Shown: positions 16,507 to 24,543, counted from the first letter of the stretch. The stretch: DNA of 63,096 nt from 67-14 sp020438345 (GCA_937872475.1 CALMSY010000021.1:1-63096), one strand, 5' to 3'. Numbers and translations are program-made. Notes: generated by a model from the letters alone, not told the origin.

Positions 16507-17666
16507 GAGTTGACCTCTTCCGCGGTCTTCTCTTCTAGGGCCTCTTCAATCAGCGCTGCTTCCTCGACGCTCGGTCCAGCTCCGCGGACTTCCTTCAGGA
16601 ATGCCGCGACGAGTTCGGATGGATCTGACCGGGCCAGTCTTTCGAGTTCCTCAGGCGGGATCCCCGGGCCTGACGAAACCGGTGCCGTAAGTCTCAGCTG
16701 GACGATATTGCTGAAGCGGCTGCGAAGCCTGTCCTTCGGTTCGGAAGGTCGAAGCTCATCGGTCAGGGTGATTTCCAGCCACCAGTCCCGCTTGTCCTCG
16801 AGATCCGGGTCGTTGAGCAGTTCCTCAAGTGTGCCGCTGACCCTGGCCATCTGCACTTGCTGGGGAATTTCGACTTGCTGGTCGGTCAGGGTTCCGTCTG
16901 CCGAGAGCTCGACGACGGTGACCGACTTCGGTTCTCCGACACCGACCTCGGAATACGAGAGGGGCAGTGGGGAGCCGGCATACCGGGCGTTTGCGCCGAC
17001 CCGCTGAGGCCGGTGGAGATGACCGAGCGCGACGTAGTCGAAACCTTCGAAGACCGGGACAGCCACACTTTCGGAGCCACCCACCCTCACGCTCCGCTCC
17101 GAATCACTTACTTCCGCGCCGGTGACGAAGGCATGGCCGATTGCGATCGACCGGGTCTCGCCCCGGCTCGCCAGATCCGATCGGCACCGGTCGGCAGCCT
17201 CGGTCAGAACAGACTGATGGGTGGATTCATCCAGATCCAGCTCATTGGCTGAGGTCACCGGGTCGAGGTAGGGGATCGGGTAGATCGCAAGCGCAAATTC
17301 GAAATCATCGATCATCACCGGCTCGCCCAGCCGTTCGATGCCGGCCCTGAGCTCGATCTCCTTACGGAGCAGTGACCCATGACCCATACGGGCTGTCGAA
17401 TCGTGGTTGCCCGTGATCAACACAAGCCGGGTCAGGTCAGCGAGGCGGTTCAACTCCCGGTTCAGCATGCTTACCGCACCGACCGGAGGCAGGGCCCGGT
17501 CGTAAATATCGCCGGCCATGACCAGGACGTCGATTTCGCGTCTTTCGACTTCACCGGCGAGCCAGTCAAAGAAATGCTGATGCAGGCTGGTCAGGTCGCG
17601 ACCGTGGAACTCGCGGCCGAGATGCCAGTCGGCGGTGTGGAGTATGCGGATCGTCGTTTCATTCAT
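16503..17666 (-). CDS. sbcD: Nuclease SbcCD subunit D
   Basis: The calcineurin-like metal-binding motifs are all present: ILHTADWHLGR (D13, H15), VMAGDIYDRA, ITGNHDSTAR, IAIGHAFV and ALGHLHRPQ. This is the Mre11-type nuclease subunit that pairs with SbcC. ATG 17666 starts directly at the conserved first strand. The frame continues upstream to 17813, but that stretch has no family similarity. Length from 17666 (387 aa) is typical. It is the first gene of sbcD-sbcC and diverges from the collagen-like gene at 17814. Confidence 0.93.
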   Translation of the reverse strand: MNETTIRILHTADWHLGREFHGRDLTSLHQHFFDWLAGEVERREIDVLVMAGDIYDRALPPVGAVSMLNRELNRLADLTRLVLITGNHDSTARMGHGSLLRKEIELRAGIERLGEPVMIDDFEFALAIYPIPYLDPVTSANELDLDESTHQSVLTEAADRCRSDLASRGETRSIAIGHAFVTGAEVSDSERSVRVGGSESVAVPVFEGFDYVALGHLHRPQRVGANARYAGSPLPLSYSEVGVGEPKSVTVVELSADGTLTDQQVEIPQQVQMARVSGTLEELLNDPDLEDKRDWWLEITLTDELRPSEPKDRLRSRFSNIVQLRLTAPVSSGPGIPPEELERLARSDPSELVAAFLKEVRGAGPSVEEAALIEEALEEKTAEEVNS

Positions 17667-17813
17667 GTGGTCTGAAGGGTGTCCCTTGAGTAGGCTGATG
17701 CCTGACATACGCGGATACGGGAGATTAGGCGTCACGGGGGATGCTGCCGAAGTGAGTTCTCCGTCCGCATCCGACCAAGCCGGATTCGGTGCAGGCAACA
17801 ACCAAGGAGTCAA

Positions 17814-18464
17814 ATGAGGGACTTTCGAGCGAGCACAATCTTTGCTGCGATCGCGCTGTTCATAGTGATCGGTGGTACCGCCACGGCAGCTTCCGGCTTG
17901 ATCAGCGGCAAGCAGATAAAGGCCGGAACCATCACCTCCAAACAGATCAGGAACAAGTCGATCACCACTGCCAAGCTGGCTCCGGCAACAGTCAAGTCAT
18001 TGAGGGGCGCGACCGGCCCGGCTGGCAATCACGGCCCGACCGGTGCAATTGGCCCAGCTGGGACCACTGGTCCGCAAGGCAGCAAGGGCGAGACCGGTCC
18101 GACCGGGCCCGACGGAGTGGCAGAGCCGTTCGCGGCTGAGCTGATGAACTTCAGTCTTCCCGAGGCTGAGTCCGTCATCCCCCTTTCGCTGGGAGTACCA
18201 GCCGGGACCTACCTGATCACCGCGAAGGCGAATGCCGTCTCCCACAAAGCTTCGGGGAGCAACCTGATTGATTGCACCATCTGGACCGATGAAACCCACG
18301 GCGTCGACCGGGCGATGGCTGATGCCGAATTCAACAATTACCTCAACCTTTCAGCGGTCGCGGTCGCCGAAGTCGAAGCCCTGGTTGAGTTGCGCTGCAC
18401 CGCTTCGGACGGTCCCGGGGCGCTCGCCGATGTGAAACTGGTCGCGCAACCGGTTCAGGGCTGA
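17814..18464 (+). CDS. Collagen-like surface protein with GGTATA-type N-terminus (216 aa)
   Basis: AAGGAG lies 7 nt before ATG 17814. Residues about 7-27 (STIFAAIALFIVIGGTATAA) form a hydrophobic segment with the same GGTATA signature as the protein at 5126. Short polar repeats follow (ISGKQIKAGTITSKQIRNKSI). A collagen-like stretch of Gly-X-Y triplets spans about 65-102 (GATGPAGNHGPTGAIGPAG...). The C-terminal 110 residues are a beta-rich domain, perhaps a C1q/TNF-like trimerising head, by analogy with other bacterial collagen-like proteins. Surface location and trimer formation are inferences. Confidence 0.8.
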   Translation: MRDFRASTIFAAIALFIVIGGTATAASGLISGKQIKAGTITSKQIRNKSITTAKLAPATVKSLRGATGPAGNHGPTGAIGPAGTTGPQGSKGETGPTGPDGVAEPFAAELMNFSLPEAESVIPLSLGVPAGTYLITAKANAVSHKASGSNLIDCTIWTDETHGVDRAMADAEFNNYLNLSAVAVAEVEALVELRCTASDGPGALADVKLVAQPVQG

Positions 18465-18496
18465 CCCCGGAGCTGGAGGTTGGACGGCCTGGTCCG

Positions 18497-18524
18497 GGTC
18501 CGGATCTCAGTCCGGATCCGAACC
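18497..18524. terminator. Hairpin between converging genes at 18464/18507
   Basis: GGTCCGGATC (18497-18506) pairs with GATCCGAACC (18515-18524), 9 of 10 pairs; the odd pair is a G-U wobble if read from the minus strand. It overlaps the end of the arfB-like gene and may terminate it. Confidence 0.35.
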
Positions 18525-18923
18525 GGGACGACGCCGGTCACGCTTCTTTTCTGACTGGCGGCGTTTTGAATCAAGACGCTTCTGCTTCGAAGCGCGGGTC
18601 GGTCTCGTTGCGCGGCGACGGCGGGGTACAGCGAGAGCAGCGGCGAGTTTGCCTTCAAGACGTTCGAGGGCAAGGTCACGGTTGCGGGTCTGGGACCGGG
18701 CGTCCTGACTGATCGCCGTGACCACCGGCCCGAGCTTGCGGGTGATCCGGGCCTTCTGGGTTTCGCTGAGAACGAATGAGCGGGAAACTTCGAAGACCGC
18801 TTCGATCCGGGAAGCAGTCACGTTTGCATGCTGCCCGCCCGGTCCGGAGGAACGGGAAGCCCTCAGGGTTATTTCGGTGATCGGGATGAACGGGCCGCCA
18901 CGGGGGCGGATGCCGGACCTCAT
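18507..18923 (-). CDS. arfB: ArfB-like peptidyl-tRNA hydrolase (ribosome rescue)
   Basis: The protein carries a release-factor GGQ motif in SSGPGGQHANVT (about residues 25-36) and lacks the codon-recognition domains of RF1/RF2. It ends in a long Arg/Lys-rich tail (SKQKRLDSKRRQSEKKRDRRR). In E. coli ArfB (YaeJ) such a tail enters the empty mRNA channel of stalled ribosomes, so the same role is expected. Length (138 aa) fits. It overlaps the upstream TauE-like gene by 4 nt, so it is the last gene of a three-gene operon starting at 19740. Confidence 0.88.
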   Translation of the reverse strand: MRSGIRPRGGPFIPITEITLRASRSSGPGGQHANVTASRIEAVFEVSRSFVLSETQKARITRKLGPVVTAISQDARSQTRNRDLALERLEGKLAAALAVPRRRRATRPTRASKQKRLDSKRRQSEKKRDRRRPGSDPD

Positions 18924-19375
18924 CGGGGAGGTGCCGGGCCAGTCAGCCGTTCCGAACCGGATTCGGAGCCGGGTTCCGGGGCCGCTCCGGGTTGGACCGG
19001 TCCGCCCGAATCATCTGTGAAGACCCGTTTCAACAGACGCCACGCCATGTAGAGGGCGAGCATCGCGAAACCGACCCGGAGAGCCCGCTCCGGGACCGAA
19101 TTGGCGACCACCACCCCGATCAGGACGCCGACCGGGGAAAGCAGGCCGATGATCGCTGCGTCCTTCATGTTCACGTTGCCGTAGCCAACCTGTCGCCAGG
19201 TACCTACAACCGAGACCAGAGCGATCATCAACAGCGAAGTCGCCTCGGCCTCAACCTGGCCCATGGCGAGCAGGACGGTCATCGCCGGGACGAAGACCAC
19301 ACCGCCGCCGACGCCGATCAGTCCGGCGACGATTCCGCCAAGCAGGCAGATCAGACAGGCAATAGCGATGTCCAT
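18920..19375 (-). CDS. TauE/SafE family half-transporter, second subunit (151 aa)
   Basis: There are four predicted membrane helices, beginning with GGIVAGLIGVGGGVVFVPAM, the signature of one TauE/SafE repeat. The family is normally one polypeptide of about 250 residues made of two such repeats. Here the protein holds only one repeat plus a hydrophilic Pro/Gly-rich tail. Its ATG (19375) shares one base with the TGA of the upstream half (TGATG), so the two halves are translationally coupled and probably assemble together. The likely substrate is a small organic or sulfur anion; it cannot be determined from sequence. Confidence 0.8.
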   Translation of the reverse strand: MDIAIACLICLLGGIVAGLIGVGGGVVFVPAMTVLLAMGQVEAEATSLLMIALVSVVGTWRQVGYGNVNMKDAAIIGLLSPVGVLIGVVVANSVPERALRVGFAMLALYMAWRLLKRVFTDDSGGPVQPGAAPEPGSESGSERLTGPAPPR

Positions 19376-19740
19376 CAGCCGACCACCATGTCAATTGCGA
19401 CCCCGATCAGGATCACCGCGAAGAGCAACGAGACAGCTTTCTCCGGAATCCGTTGCTGGATCGCGGTTCCCGCGACCACTCCGACAATCGCCGGGCCGGC
19501 CAGGATCAGTCCCGTCTCGATATCCACATTGCCGTAGATACCACCGTGCATTGCGGCCGCGAGAATCGCGATCAGGACAATCGCCGCAAGGCTGGTGCCT
19601 GTCGCCAGGCGGTCCCTGTAGTGGTAGAGGGCAATCAGCAGAGGAACGATCACGGTGCCGCCACCGACCCCAAAAAGCCCACTGAAAGCACCGGCCAAAG
19701 TGCCGATAACCGCAAGCCCCAGTATCCGTCGCGACTCCAT
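19375..19740 (-). CDS. TauE/SafE family half-transporter, first subunit (121 aa)
   Basis: Four hydrophobic helices include GAFSGLFGVGGGTVIVPLL, ATGTSLAAIVLIAIL and GLILAGPAIVGVVAG. It aligns with the downstream protein through the whole repeat (GxxGVGGGxVxVP, then YGNV, then IPE(K/R)A). Together they equal one full transporter; compare the single 253-residue gene at 53776. The start ATG 19740 has TAGTAT ending 6 nt upstream, and this -10 overlaps that of the divergent otsB-like gene, with only 17 bp between the two start codons. Confidence 0.8.
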   Translation of the reverse strand: MESRRILGLAVIGTLAGAFSGLFGVGGGTVIVPLLIALYHYRDRLATGTSLAAIVLIAILAAAMHGGIYGNVDIETGLILAGPAIVGVVAGTAIQQRIPEKAVSLLFAVILIGVAIDMVVG

Positions 19741-19745
19741 CCCGC

Positions 19746-19752
19746 GATACTA
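19746..19752. promoter_or_regulatory. Shared overlapping -10 elements of two divergent leaderless genes
   Basis: Plus strand GATACT (19746-19751) ends 6 nt before ATG 19758. Minus strand TAGTAT (19752-19747) ends 6 nt before ATG 19740. The two hexamers share five base pairs, so simultaneous initiation seems impossible. Confidence 0.5.
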
Positions 19753-19757
19753 CGGGC

Positions 19758-20582
19758 ATGGCTGCCTCAGACTCTCCCCTGTCGGTACTGCTGGAAGACC
19801 CCGAACGGTCCGCCCTGATGAGCGATGTCGATGGCACGCTCTGCCGGATCGTCGACAGACCGGACCAGGCACGGGTGCCTGTCCGGGCGAGGGAAAGCCT
19901 GGAGATCCTGGCTGACAGCCTTGCTCTTGTCGCCTGCATCACTGGTCGGCCATCACCGGTCGCGCGCAAAATGGTCGGGGCAGAAAAGATCACCTATTTC
20001 GGCAATCACGGACTTAGCTACATCAAGCCGGGGCAGGATCGTCCGACCGTGGTTATCGAAGGCGAAGAGGCAGAGCGGGCCCGGAACTTCATCCGCGAGC
20101 ACGACAACCCTTTCTGGGTGACGTCCAAAATCAGGATCGAGGACAAAGGTCCGATTCAGGCCCTTCACTGGCGCGGCGCCGGAAATCGCACCGAAGCGGT
20201 GGTTCGCGGGATCGCTGACCACGCGCAGTCCGCCGGGCTTGCCACCCATTGGGGCCGAAAGGTTCTTGAACTCCGGCCACCCGGCATGGAAGGCAAGGCC
20301 GGTGCGGTCGACGAGCTGCTGGACGGGATCGAAATCGACACGGTTGTTTTCGCCGGTGATGACCGGACCGACCTGGAAGCAGCACTTCGCCTTCGCAAAC
20401 TTGCCGAGGAAGGACAACTGAAAAATCTGATGATCGTGGCGATCGATTCCAGCGAGGGGCCACCCGAACTGGTTGAGATGGCTGACCTGGTCGTGGCCGA
20501 GCCGGAAGAATGGATTGATCTGATCGAAGACCTGGCCGCCCGGGCCTCCGAGGCAGCGGCCGGAGCGACCCGGCCGGAGTGA
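19758..20582 (+). CDS. otsB: Trehalose-phosphatase
   Basis: HAD-superfamily motifs are visible: MSDVDGTLCRI (catalytic Asp pair, about residues 22-26), ACITGRP, a Lys near KVLELRP, and FAGDDRTDLEAA. This order and the VLELRPPGMEGKAGAVDELL stretch are typical of OtsB, which removes phosphate from trehalose-6-phosphate. Length (274 aa) is normal. No OtsA lies in the window. A 4-residue gap separates it from the following membrane protein gene, so the two are probably co-transcribed. Confidence 0.88.
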   Translation: MAASDSPLSVLLEDPERSALMSDVDGTLCRIVDRPDQARVPVRARESLEILADSLALVACITGRPSPVARKMVGAEKITYFGNHGLSYIKPGQDRPTVVIEGEEAERARNFIREHDNPFWVTSKIRIEDKGPIQALHWRGAGNRTEAVVRGIADHAQSAGLATHWGRKVLELRPPGMEGKAGAVDELLDGIEIDTVVFAGDDRTDLEAALRLRKLAEEGQLKNLMIVAIDSSEGPPELVEMADLVVAEPEEWIDLIEDLAARASEAAAGATRPE

Positions 20583-20585
20583 AGC

Positions 20586-21098
20586 TTGCCTTTCGCCGAG
20601 TTGCTCAGGGCGACCGTCTTTCTCTGTGCCGGTGGGGCGACCACCCTTGCGGTGATTTCAGTGATCGGAGTCCGCGAAGCGGATAACACGATGATCCTCG
20701 TGATCGGCGCGGTCTGGTGGGTAGTGGCTGCCTGGATCGGCCTGAGTCTTGGCGCTGCCGACCGGTCCGCCGAAGCAATGCGGGAAACTCTCGCCGGGGC
20801 CCGAACCGTGACCACCGCCTCCCCGGGGCTGTCGATGCCGACTCCCGGCCGCGTTGCCTGGGGCCGGCTCTCGCCGATCCTTGTTGCGGTCGGTCTTGCC
20901 GGGGCGGTCGGGGTGATCTTGCCCGAGGTAGCGGTTGTCGGCTCCGGTTACGCCCTGCTGGTCGCGCTCGCCTGGCGTAATCGGGAAGCAGCGGTGCTGG
21001 CGATAGAGGGCCGGGACGGTGTCCGCTTTCTGGTCGAGTCCGCCTCGCCGCTAAAGCCGGTCAAACTGCTCCGCACCCCGGGCTTTCGCGCGTTTTAG
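20586..21098 (+). CDS. Four-helix membrane protein of unknown function (170 aa)
   Basis: TTG 20586 is selected because GGAG (20576-20579) lies 6 nt upstream. Hydrophobic segments fall at about residues 9-27, 36-54, 97-115 and 117-130. The loop between helices 2 and 3 is hydrophilic (about 55-95). No family was recognised. It follows otsB by 3 nt and is likely in its operon. Confidence 0.65.
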   Translation: MPFAELLRATVFLCAGGATTLAVISVIGVREADNTMILVIGAVWWVVAAWIGLSLGAADRSAEAMRETLAGARTVTTASPGLSMPTPGRVAWGRLSPILVAVGLAGAVGVILPEVAVVGSGYALLVALAWRNREAAVLAIEGRDGVRFLVESASPLKPVKLLRTPGFRAF

Positions 21099-21153
21099 GA
21101 GCCTTTCCCGGACGGGACGGTTGAAGCGCGCAGTTGAGTCTGCCTGACCCGGG

Positions 21154-22857
21154 TTACTTCCACCAGGGACCGGTGTTCTTGACCTGCGCCGCGGTCAGCC
21201 AGGCCCGGCGGGCAGTGGCGATCGCGTATTCCATGTACCCGAGGGTTTCGGGACGGTGGGCGTCGGTGTTCAGAACGATCTTCACTCCTGCCTCCGCGGC
21301 CATGCGGGCGTGGATTTCGCTCAGGTCCCGGCGCCTCGGGTTGCCGTTGATCTCGATCAGCGTGTCGTGTTCAGCCGTGGCGGCGATTATCCGCTCGATG
21401 TTGAGCGGGTAGGGATCACGCTGATTGATCAGCCTTCCGGTCGGGTGCCCGATGCAATCGACCAGCGGATTCTCGATCGCCGCGATCATCCGGTCCGTGT
21501 TCTTGCTCTCGTCCTCGCTGAAGCCAGTGTGGATGGAGGCGATCACCCAGTCGAGCGCTCTCAGCAGGTCATCGTCGTAGTCGACCGACCCGTCGGTGTG
21601 AATGTTGACTTCCGATCCCGAGAGCAGCCGGATTCCGTGGTTCTCGTGGTTGAACTCGCTGATTTCCTCGATCCGCTGCCAGAGACGGTCCGGTTCCACG
21701 TTGTTTCCGAAGCCATGGGATTCGGAGTGGTCGGTGATCGCCAGATATTCGTATCCGAGCGCTTTGGCGGCCGCGGCCATCTCCTCGAGTGAGCCGACGC
21801 CGTCGGAAAGGGTGGTGTGGGAATGAAGGTCGCCCTTGATCTGGCTACGCTCGACCAGCTCTGGAAGCTCGCCTTTCGCCGCGGCATCGAGCTCGCCCCG
21901 GTCTTCCCGCAGCTCGGGAACGATGTACTGGTAGCCGAGCCGTTCGTAGATCTCTTCCTCGGTTGGGAAGAACTCGGTCTCGCCCGTCTTGTCGTCCACG
22001 ATCCCGTTCTCGGAGACGTGAAGGCCCTGAGCGGCCGCCCTCTCACGCAATTCCGCGTTGTGGGGCCCGGAACCGGTGAAGTGCTGGAGTAGATGGCCAA
22101 AGGCGCCCGGCTCGACGATCCGCACGTCGACTCCTACTCCCGAGTTTGTGGTCAGCCTGATCCCGGTCTCGTTCGGGTTGCCGTGCTCGGCGACCAGATC
22201 GTGCCCGGCGATCGCCGCGGCAAGTTCCTTGCCGGAGATCGAGCTGGCAATCAGGTCGATGTCCTTGCAGGTCTCGGCCCACCTCCGCACCGAACCCGCC
22301 ACTTCGGCCTTCTCGCAGTGCTCGCTTTCCCGCAAAGCCGCCACGAGTTCTTCCGCGACCGGTCTGATCTCGTCCAGCCTGAGCCGGGGCGGGCCCTCTG
22401 GTTCCGCTTCCAGTTTGTCCAGTCCGGTGAGGATCTTTTCTTCAACCTTGGGTCCGAGGCCTTTCATCTCGCGCACCTTCTGCGCCTCGGCTGCGGCCCG
22501 CAGATCATCGGGGCCGGTCACGTCGAGCTCGTCATGAAGGCGACGGACGGTCTTCGGACCGAGCCCGGGGATCCGGCTGATTTCAAGCAGCCCGACCGGG
22601 ATCTTCTCCTTCAGTTTCGCCGCGGCAGGGATCTCCCCGCTCTCGACCAGGGCGACGATCTTCTCTTCCAGGGTCTTGCCGACGCCGGGCAGTTGGGTGA
22701 TCGTCCCGTTCCTGGCCATTTCCTCGACCGATCTTCCCTCGTTCCTGATCGTCCGGGCCGAGTTCGTGTAAGCCAGGACCCGGTACTGGTCGGCGCCATC
22801 GAGCTGGTAGAGCACCGCCAGCTCCTCGAGCGCTTCGGCGATCTGCGCGTTGGTCAT
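21154..22857 (-). CDS. polX: PolX-type DNA polymerase with PHP domain
   Basis: Domain order follows bacterial PolX. Helix-hairpin-helix segments lie at residues about 50-125 (LPGVGKTLEEKI, IPGLGPKTVRRL, MKGLGPKVEEKI). The nucleotidyltransferase motif VAGSVRRWAETCKDIDLI (about 185-205) carries the D-x-D metal ligands. The C-terminal PHP phosphoesterase begins GDLHSHTTLSDG (about 340). PolX enzymes fill gaps in base-excision repair, and the PHP domain gives 3'-5' exonuclease activity. ATG 22857 has TAGGCT ending 6 nt upstream. Length 567 aa is normal. Confidence 0.93.
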   Translation of the reverse strand: MTNAQIAEALEELAVLYQLDGADQYRVLAYTNSARTIRNEGRSVEEMARNGTITQLPGVGKTLEEKIVALVESGEIPAAAKLKEKIPVGLLEISRIPGLGPKTVRRLHDELDVTGPDDLRAAAEAQKVREMKGLGPKVEEKILTGLDKLEAEPEGPPRLRLDEIRPVAEELVAALRESEHCEKAEVAGSVRRWAETCKDIDLIASSISGKELAAAIAGHDLVAEHGNPNETGIRLTTNSGVGVDVRIVEPGAFGHLLQHFTGSGPHNAELRERAAAQGLHVSENGIVDDKTGETEFFPTEEEIYERLGYQYIVPELREDRGELDAAAKGELPELVERSQIKGDLHSHTTLSDGVGSLEEMAAAAKALGYEYLAITDHSESHGFGNNVEPDRLWQRIEEISEFNHENHGIRLLSGSEVNIHTDGSVDYDDDLLRALDWVIASIHTGFSEDESKNTDRMIAAIENPLVDCIGHPTGRLINQRDPYPLNIERIIAATAEHDTLIEINGNPRRRDLSEIHARMAAEAGVKIVLNTDAHRPETLGYMEYAIATARRAWLTAAQVKNTGPWWK

Positions 22858-22863
22858 GTCCTG

Positions 22864-22869
22864 AGCCTA
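22864..22869 (-). promoter_or_regulatory. -10 element, leaderless start of polX
   Basis: TAGGCT on the minus strand, 6-nt gap (CAGGAC), then ATG at 22857. Confidence 0.5.
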
Positions 22870-22944
22870 CCCATGTTATTCCATGACGTAGCCGGTGGAA
22901 ATCGTGGCGTCTCGCCCGCCGGTGCCCGGACCGGGTCCGGTGGG

Positions 22945-22950
22945 TAGGAT
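22945..22950 (+). promoter_or_regulatory. -10 element, leaderless start of the GT2 gene
   Basis: TAGGAT, 6-nt gap (CCTGCG), then ATG at 22957. Confidence 0.5.
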
Positions 22951-22956
22951 CCTGCG

Positions 22957-23694
22957 ATGCCTGACGAGTCCAGCACAGATCACCGCGGAGCGGCCTGGGT
23001 GATCCTGCCTACCTACAACGAGGCCGGGAACATCGATCGGATGGTCGAAGCCCTGGGTCCGAAGCTGACTCACAATGACGACCGGATCCTGATCGTGGAT
23101 GATAATTCGCCCGATGGAACCGGCCGGATCGCGGACCGGATCGCGGCGGAGAACCCGAGGGTCCAGGTCCTGCACCGCTCCCGGAAGCAGGGTCTGGGTC
23201 CGGCCTACCTGGAGGGATTCAAGGTTGCGCTTGGCGCCGACGCAGACCTGATCATCCAGATGGACGCCGATTTCTCTCATGACCCGGCGTATTTGCCCAG
23301 GCTTCTCGCGGCTTCGGAGCTTGCTGACCTGGTTATCGGCTCCCGCTACGTGCCAGGCGGAGGAATCACCGAGTGGGGGCAGGTCCGTCGGCTCCTGAGC
23401 CGCGGCGGCAGCCTCTACTCGCGGGCTGTCCTGCGGGTACCCGTCCGGGACCTGACCGGCGGCTTCAAATGTTTTCGGCGAGAGGTTCTCGAAGGAATCG
23501 ACCTGAACGAGGTCGCCGCTTCCGGGTATTCGTTCCAGGTCGAGATGACCTGGCGAGTCGCCAAAGCCGGGTTTTCGATCATGGAGGTGCCGATTACCTT
23601 CAGGGAACGGCAGCAAGGCGATTCCAAAATGACCACGGCGATCATCGCCGAAGCGGCCTGGAGAGTCCCCGCGATGCGCTTCCGGGGACGGTGA
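22957..23694 (+). CDS. Polyprenol monophosphomannose synthase-like glycosyltransferase (GT2)
   Basis: GT-A motifs are clear: VILPTYNEAGNIDRMV, ILIVDDNSPDGTGRIAD, the metal-binding MDADFSHDP, GSRYVPGG and a late FRERQQGDSKM. This set matches dolichol/polyprenol-phosphate mannose synthases such as mycobacterial Ppm1. Those enzymes load mannose from GDP-mannose onto a lipid carrier for lipoglycans or protein mannosylation. There are no C-terminal membrane helices, so it is the soluble catalytic type. Start ATG 22957 fits the leaderless promoter. It diverges from polX. Confidence 0.88.
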   Translation: MPDESSTDHRGAAWVILPTYNEAGNIDRMVEALGPKLTHNDDRILIVDDNSPDGTGRIADRIAAENPRVQVLHRSRKQGLGPAYLEGFKVALGADADLIIQMDADFSHDPAYLPRLLAASELADLVIGSRYVPGGGITEWGQVRRLLSRGGSLYSRAVLRVPVRDLTGGFKCFRREVLEGIDLNEVAASGYSFQVEMTWRVAKAGFSIMEVPITFRERQQGDSKMTTAIIAEAAWRVPAMRFRGR

Positions 23695-23816
23695 AAGCCG
23701 AGGTGGAGTTCACAGAGAGTCGGTGAGCTTCGTCCGCCTCCATTCTGAACCCGCCGGTCCACAGAAGAACGGAATTGATGGGCCGGCTCTGGCAGGCGGA
23801 GCGGCTAGTCTTGGTC

Positions 23817-23845
23817 TTGCGCCCCTCTACTTCATTTTGTATAGT
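23817..23845 (+). promoter_or_regulatory. Candidate promoter for thioredoxin/tautomerase
   Basis: TTGCGC (23817-23822), 17-nt spacer, TATAGT (23840-23845), in the most AT-rich part of the 218-bp gap between 23695 and 23912. Transcription would begin near 23852, leaving a leader of about 60 nt. Nothing else is recognised in this gap. Confidence 0.45.
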
Positions 23846-23912
23846 GGGTGTCGATCCGAGTATGGAGCAGGCGGACAGAACCAGTCCCAAGACCGATAAT
23901 CAGGAGACCGAA

Positions 23913-24236
23913 ATGGCACTTCCCGAAGTAACCGACGCGACGTTCAAGTCTTTGGCACTCGAGGCCGAGGGTCCCGTTCTGGTCGATTTCTGGGCTCCCT
24001 GGTGTGGTCCATGCCGTGTGGTGCATCCGGTCCTCGAGGAAATCAACGACGAGCGCGATGATCTTTCGATAATCAGCCTCAACATCGACGACAACCCCCA
24101 GACTGCGCAGCAGTACGGTGTCCTCTCGATTCCGACGATGATCCTGCTCAAGGACGGCGCCATGGTCAAGCAGCTTGTCGGCGCTCAGCCGAAGCGCAAG
24201 ATCCTCGCTGAGCTCGAGCCCGTACTTCAGGGCTAG
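23913..24236 (+). CDS. trxA: Thioredoxin
   Basis: The redox-active site is FWAPWCGPC (C31, C34), followed by the cis-proline region LSIPTMILLKDG. Length (107 aa) is standard. It reduces protein disulfides in the cytoplasm. CAGGAG sits 6 nt before ATG 23913, which decides this start over the in-frame ATG at 23862. A tautomerase gene follows after 5 nt, suggesting co-transcription. Confidence 0.93.
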   Translation: MALPEVTDATFKSLALEAEGPVLVDFWAPWCGPCRVVHPVLEEINDERDDLSIISLNIDDNPQTAQQYGVLSIPTMILLKDGAMVKQLVGAQPKRKILAELEPVLQG

Positions 24237-24241
24237 CAGAC

Positions 24242-24421
24242 ATGCCTTTCGTCAACGTTCACTGGTACGAAGGCCGTACCGACGAGCAGAAGGCAGAGAT
24301 CGCCAAACGCATCGAGGATGCTCTTGTCGAGATCGCCGGCGCTGCCCCTGAACACTGTTGGGTCAAGTTTGAGGACACAAAGAAGACCGACCTGATCATT
24401 CCTGAAGTCCGGCCGGGGTAG
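24242..24421 (+). CDS. 4-oxalocrotonate tautomerase family protein (59 aa)
   Basis: The protein begins MPFVNVHWYEGRTDEQKAEI. The Pro directly after Met is the catalytic N-terminal proline of this family, which needs removal of Met. The rest (AKRIEDALVEIAG..., WVKFEDTKKTD) follows the beta-alpha-beta pattern of 60-residue tautomerases that form hexamers. The substrate is unknown. It lies 5 nt after the thioredoxin stop, and the tandem hairpins begin 8 nt after its own stop. Confidence 0.8.
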   Translation: MPFVNVHWYEGRTDEQKAEIAKRIEDALVEIAGAAPEHCWVKFEDTKKTDLIIPEVRPG

Positions 24422-24429
24422 GAGTGGTT

Positions 24430-24496
24430 GGGGTGGGCACCGTGGGGGGTTCTTGGTGTGCACAGTCCCAGTCGAACCCCCCACGGCACCCACCCC
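24430..24496 (-). repeat. Long hairpin element 1 of a tandem pair
   Basis: Arms 24430-24452 and 24474-24496 pair over 23 positions around a 21-nt loop (24453-24473). Two pairs are imperfect; they are C-A and A-C on the plus strand but U-G and G-U on the minus strand. The loop is identical to that of element 2 and contains the 8-nt palindrome TGTGCACA. Strand assignment rests on the wobble pairs. Confidence 0.85.
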
Positions 24497-24543
24497 CGCG
24501 AATGCCAGTTGCGGAACGGGTGCCCCGCGGCCTTGGCGCTGGG

